This document shows, piece by piece, positions 61,777 to 64,000 of a stretch of 64,000 nt of DNA. Below the pieces are notes generated by a model, which did no database searches, was not told the DNA's origin, and saw nothing but the letters and a program-made list of their open reading frames with translations. Position 1 is the stretch's first letter, and each line of letters opens with the position of its first letter. A program made the position numbers and the translations under genes. The stretch is from Actinomyces weissii (lineage in GTDB: Bacteria; Actinomycetota; Actinomycetes; Actinomycetales; Actinomycetaceae): contig NZ_CP066802.1 in assembly GCF_016598775.1 (NCBI RefSeq), positions 2,500,182 to 2,564,181 of the forward strand, read 5' to 3'.

Positions 61777-62922
61777 TCAGCCCTGACGCTTCTTCTTGGC
61801 CTGGCGACGCTGGGCGGCGGCCCGCCGCTCCTGGGCCCGCTTCTCGTAGCGGCGCCGGGCGATCTCCTCGGCACTCAGCCCGTGGCTGCCTGTCTCGGCG
61901 GGCTCCTTGGTCTCAGCCACCCCATCATCAGCGGCGACAGCCTCCGGGCTGCTCTTGGCCCTACCCTTCTGACGGTCCTTGCGCACGGGCTGGACCCGCT
62001 GGCCCCCGGTACTCTCGGCCTCAGCCAGGGCGGCGGCACGCTCCTCCTGCTCCAGGGTGGGCAGTCCCTGGGCCACACGCTTGGCGTTGATCCGCTCCCG
62101 GCGCCTGCGCTCCGCCTCGGAGCCCGGGGCAGGCAGCTTCCAGATGGAGTAGGCCTGCTGGCCCATGGTCCAGATGTTGGTGGTCACCCAGTACACGAGC
62201 ACACCGATCTGGAACTGCACGCCCGTGATCGCGAAGAACACCGGCATCACGTACAGCATGATCTTCTGGGTGCGCATGGCCGGGTTGTCCGCGTTCTTGG
62301 CGGACTCCGGCATGTTCTTGGTGGTGATCTGCGCCATGGTGTACCACTGCGTCACACTCATGATGATGATCATCACCACGGTGACGACCTTGACCAGGGT
62401 CTCCGAGGAGTTCATGAAGGAGGCCGACAGCGGCGCCCCGAAGACCGTGGAGGCCTGCACCTGCTTGGCGAGCTCACTGGTCAGCGGGCCGATCGAGGAG
62501 TGGTTGGCGTAGGTCCCGTTGGCCACGTACTCCAGGTTGGCCAGCACACGGAACAGGGCGAAGAAGATCGGCATCTGCACCAGGATCGGCATACAGGAGG
62601 AGAAGGGGTTGGTCCCGTGCTTGGAGTACAGGGCCATCATCTCCTCCTGCATCTTCTGCTGGGAGGCGCGGTCCTTCTTGCCCTTGTATTTGGCCTGGAG
62701 GGCCTGGAGCTCAGGCTGCATGAGCTGCATGCCGCGGGAAGCCCGGATCTGCTTGAAGAACAGGGGCATGATGAGGATACGGACCACGATCGTCAGGCCC
62801 ACGATAGACAGCACCCAGGCAGCCCCGGCGCCGTCGTTCATACCGATAGCCACCAGGGCCTTGTGGATCGTGACCATGACCCAGGCGACGGCCACCATCA
62901 ACGGCCAGAGCAGCGAGTCCAT
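61777..62922 (-). CDS. yidC: Membrane protein insertase YidC/OxaA
   Basis: 381 residues with AAGGAG before ATG 62922. Five TM segments with IVGLTIVVRILIMPLFFKQIRASRGMQ, MALYSKHGTNPFSSCMPILVQMPIFFALFRVLANL and VYWVTTNIWTMGQQAYSIWKLP. C-terminal basic, charged tail of about 100 residues ending KRRQAKKKRQG, which contacts ribosomes. Inserts and folds membrane proteins. Confidence 0.95.
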   Translation of the reverse strand: MDSLLWPLMVAVAWVMVTIHKALVAIGMNDGAGAAWVLSIVGLTIVVRILIMPLFFKQIRASRGMQLMQPELQALQAKYKGKKDRASQQKMQEEMMALYSKHGTNPFSSCMPILVQMPIFFALFRVLANLEYVANGTYANHSSIGPLTSELAKQVQASTVFGAPLSASFMNSSETLVKVVTVVMIIIMSVTQWYTMAQITTKNMPESAKNADNPAMRTQKIMLYVMPVFFAITGVQFQIGVLVYWVTTNIWTMGQQAYSIWKLPAPGSEAERRRRERINAKRVAQGLPTLEQEERAAALAEAESTGGQRVQPVRKDRQKGRAKSSPEAVAADDGVAETKEPAETGSHGLSAEEIARRRYEKRAQERRAAAQRRQAKKKRQG

Positions 62923-62967
62923 ATGAGCTCCTTGAGAGTAGCGGGGAGTTGGTCCCCGGCCATCCCG

Positions 62968-63264
62968 TCAGTCCTGCACCAGGAAACGGGCGACGTCGTG
63001 GGGGTGGTGGTAGCACCACTGCCCTGGCTCGGGCACGTGGTCCACCCCACCGCGGGTCAGGGGGTTGCAGCGCAGGAGCCGCCAGACTGCCAGGAGCGAG
63101 CCCTTAAGCACCCCATGCACCTGCAGGGACTCGACGGCGTAGGCCGAGCAGCTTGGGTAGTAGCGGCAGCTGCGTGGTAGCGCCGGGGAGATCCAGCGCT
63201 GGTAGGCGCGCACCGGCAGCAGCGCCAGGCGCAGGCCCAGGCTGGGCTCAGCCCCTGTGCTCAT
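62968..63264 (-). CDS. yidD: Membrane protein insertion efficiency factor YidD
   Basis: 98 residues from ATG 63264, overlapping the end of rnpA. Family core [36 protein letters not shown] with the conserved Cys, then [18 protein letters not shown]. The frame is open far upstream but that part is antisense-free spurious extension over rnpA. Confidence 0.93.
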   Translation of the reverse strand: MSTGAEPSLGLRLALLPVRAYQRWISPALPRSCRYYPSCSAYAVESLQVHGVLKGSLLAVWRLLRCNPLTRGGVDHVPEPGQWCYHHPHDVARFLVQD

Positions 63265-63628
63265 GGCTGCTCCTCCCGCCCGCAAGAGCCTGCACCCGTT
63301 CCAGACAACGGTCCAGGTCGCGGGCCAGCTCGGGTGAGGCGGCGCCGTCAGCACCGGCCAGCCCCCGCACCACCAGCATGGTGCCAGGAGAGAGCCGTCC
63401 CACCCGCTCACGCATGAGAGCGCGCACGCGACGCTTGATGCGGTTGCGGTGGGTGGCGCGGGCTACCTGCTTCTTGGGCACGACTACGCCGACGAGTGCC
63501 GGGGCGTCCTGCCCGGCCTCGCCGGCGCGGTAGTGGATAACCAGCCTGCGTGTCCCGCTGCGCGCACCGGACCTTACTGCGGCACCGAAGTCCTCGGAGC
63601 GCAGCATCCGGTGGGCTGCCGGGAGCAC
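63248..63628 (-). CDS. rnpA: Ribonuclease P protein component
   Basis: 126 residues from GTG 63628, the start that gives [21 protein letters not shown]; upstream open frame is inside rpmH. RNR motif region [17 protein letters not shown] is intact. Binds RNase P RNA for tRNA 5' maturation. Directly after rpmH, as usual. Confidence 0.94.
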   Translation of the reverse strand: MLPAAHRMLRSEDFGAAVRSGARSGTRRLVIHYRAGEAGQDAPALVGVVVPKKQVARATHRNRIKRRVRALMRERVGRLSPGTMLVVRGLAGADGAASPELARDLDRCLERVQALAGGRSSHEHRG

Positions 63629-63630
63629 CT

Positions 63631-63768
63631 TCAGGCAGCGAGACGGGCGCGGCCCTTGCGACGGCGCGACGCCAGGACGGCGCGGCCGGCACGGCTGCTC
63701 ATGCGCTTGCGGAAGCCGTGCACCTTGGCACGACGGCGGTTGTTCGGCTGGAAGGTCCGCTTGCTCAC
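63631..63768 (-). CDS. rpmH: 50S ribosomal protein L34
   Basis: 45 residues from GTG 63768 with AGGAGAG upstream: [20 protein letters not shown] followed by [11 protein letters not shown]. Complete. The gene normally flanks dnaA/oriC, which must lie beyond the right edge. Confidence 0.96.
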   Translation of the reverse strand: MSKRTFQPNNRRRAKVHGFRKRMSSRAGRAVLASRRRKGRARLAA

Positions 63769-64000
63769 GGCTGTCTCTCCTGACGGGAATGATCGGAACG
63801 GCGGTCCGCGGAATCGTGGCGCCGTCGCTCGTGCGGCTGTCCCCTGGATCGGGACCGGAGTCCACGCGAACGTCTGCACAACCCTAGATGGGGTCACGAA
63901 TCCGGGTCAAACCTCCAGGTGACCACAGCGGTGAGAAACCCACCACGCTCAGGCGGGCCGCTGCCCAGACCACTGCCCAGAGCACTACCTGGGGAGCTGC
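63769..64000 (-). promoter_or_regulatory. rpmH promoter region and right edge
   Basis: On the - strand TTGACC (63910-63905), 18 bases, TAGGGT (63886-63881) forms a good vegetative promoter about 115 bases before rpmH. No DnaA boxes were noticed before the window ends. Confidence 0.7.

Noticed and set aside
60598..63180. Very long + strand ORF (860 aa) across rsmG, jag and yidC
   Set aside because: Spans three conserved genes on the other strand and has shadow composition.

Overview
The window is high-GC actinobacterial DNA that most resembles Actinomyces or a close relative in the Actinomycetaceae. I infer this from the gene order rpmH-rnpA-yidD-yidC-jag-rsmG-parA-parB at the right end, the MurJ-pseudokinase fusion, LAxTG-type sorting signals and dual FluC genes. 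No species can be named from the sequence alone. The right edge lies just short of oriC/dnaA.

Region 1 (1-15,352) is a RiPP biosynthetic cluster read on the + strand. Two short precursors share an E-x-E-S-[ML]-D-[AS]-P-x-W leader motif. The order is precursor 1, a class III lanthipeptide-synthetase-like protein (lyase + kinase, reduced cyclase), a 58-aa membrane protein, an MDR oxidoreductase, precursor 2, an ABC exporter (ATPase + permease), an RRE/M50 intramembrane protease, a SAM methyltransferase, a class III aminotransferase, an iron-ADH-fold protein and a YcaO protein. A rearranged two-component system follows. Methyltransferase + aminotransferase + ADH + M50 protease + a precursor ending in Thr is the signature of daptides (C-terminal Thr converted to a dimethylated diamine). 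Adding a LanKC-type dehydratase and an MDR reductase suggests a hybrid peptide that is also dehydrated and perhaps hydrogenated to D-residues.

Region 2 (15,353-25,185) holds an orphan Trp-rich leader-peptide-like ORF with attenuator-like hairpins, a cycA gene broken by one amber codon, a DUF2079 membrane protein, paired fluoride channels, an NfeD-like/flotillin pair, and a DsbA-like/CcdA-like pair. A 123-bp element with terminal inverted repeats occurs twice.

Region 3 (25,186-34,800) is a CRISPR-Cas locus: a 19-repeat array, then cas genes on the - strand (csb2, csb1, a Cas6e-like gene, a Cas8/Csb3-like gene, and cas3 with a C-terminal HD domain). It has type I-G effector genes but a type I-E-like Cas6 and repeat, and no cas1/cas2/cas4. 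Two degenerate repeats one array period apart lie just upstream of cas3 and flank a 32-nt pseudo-spacer whose 5' part matches the sequence in front of cas3. This is a candidate self-regulating crRNA-like RNA. An AAA ATPase is divergent from cas3.

Region 4 (34,801-39,937) encodes two wall-anchored secreted enzymes, a 5'-nucleotidase and an ExeM/NucH-type nuclease, probably co-transcribed. Region 5 (39,938-51,814) is core: CCA-adding enzyme, NUDIX, DUF6049, MurJ-pseudokinase, TrxB, TrxA, threonine synthase. Region 6 (51,815-55,468) is a 3.65-kb gene-free stretch made of decayed repeats, each carrying a parS site. With flanking sites there are 13 perfect and 2 near-perfect parS between 50.1 and 59.0 kb. 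Region 7 (55,469-64,000) has an aminotransferase, a D-Ala-D-Ala ligase-type enzyme and the parB...rpmH block.
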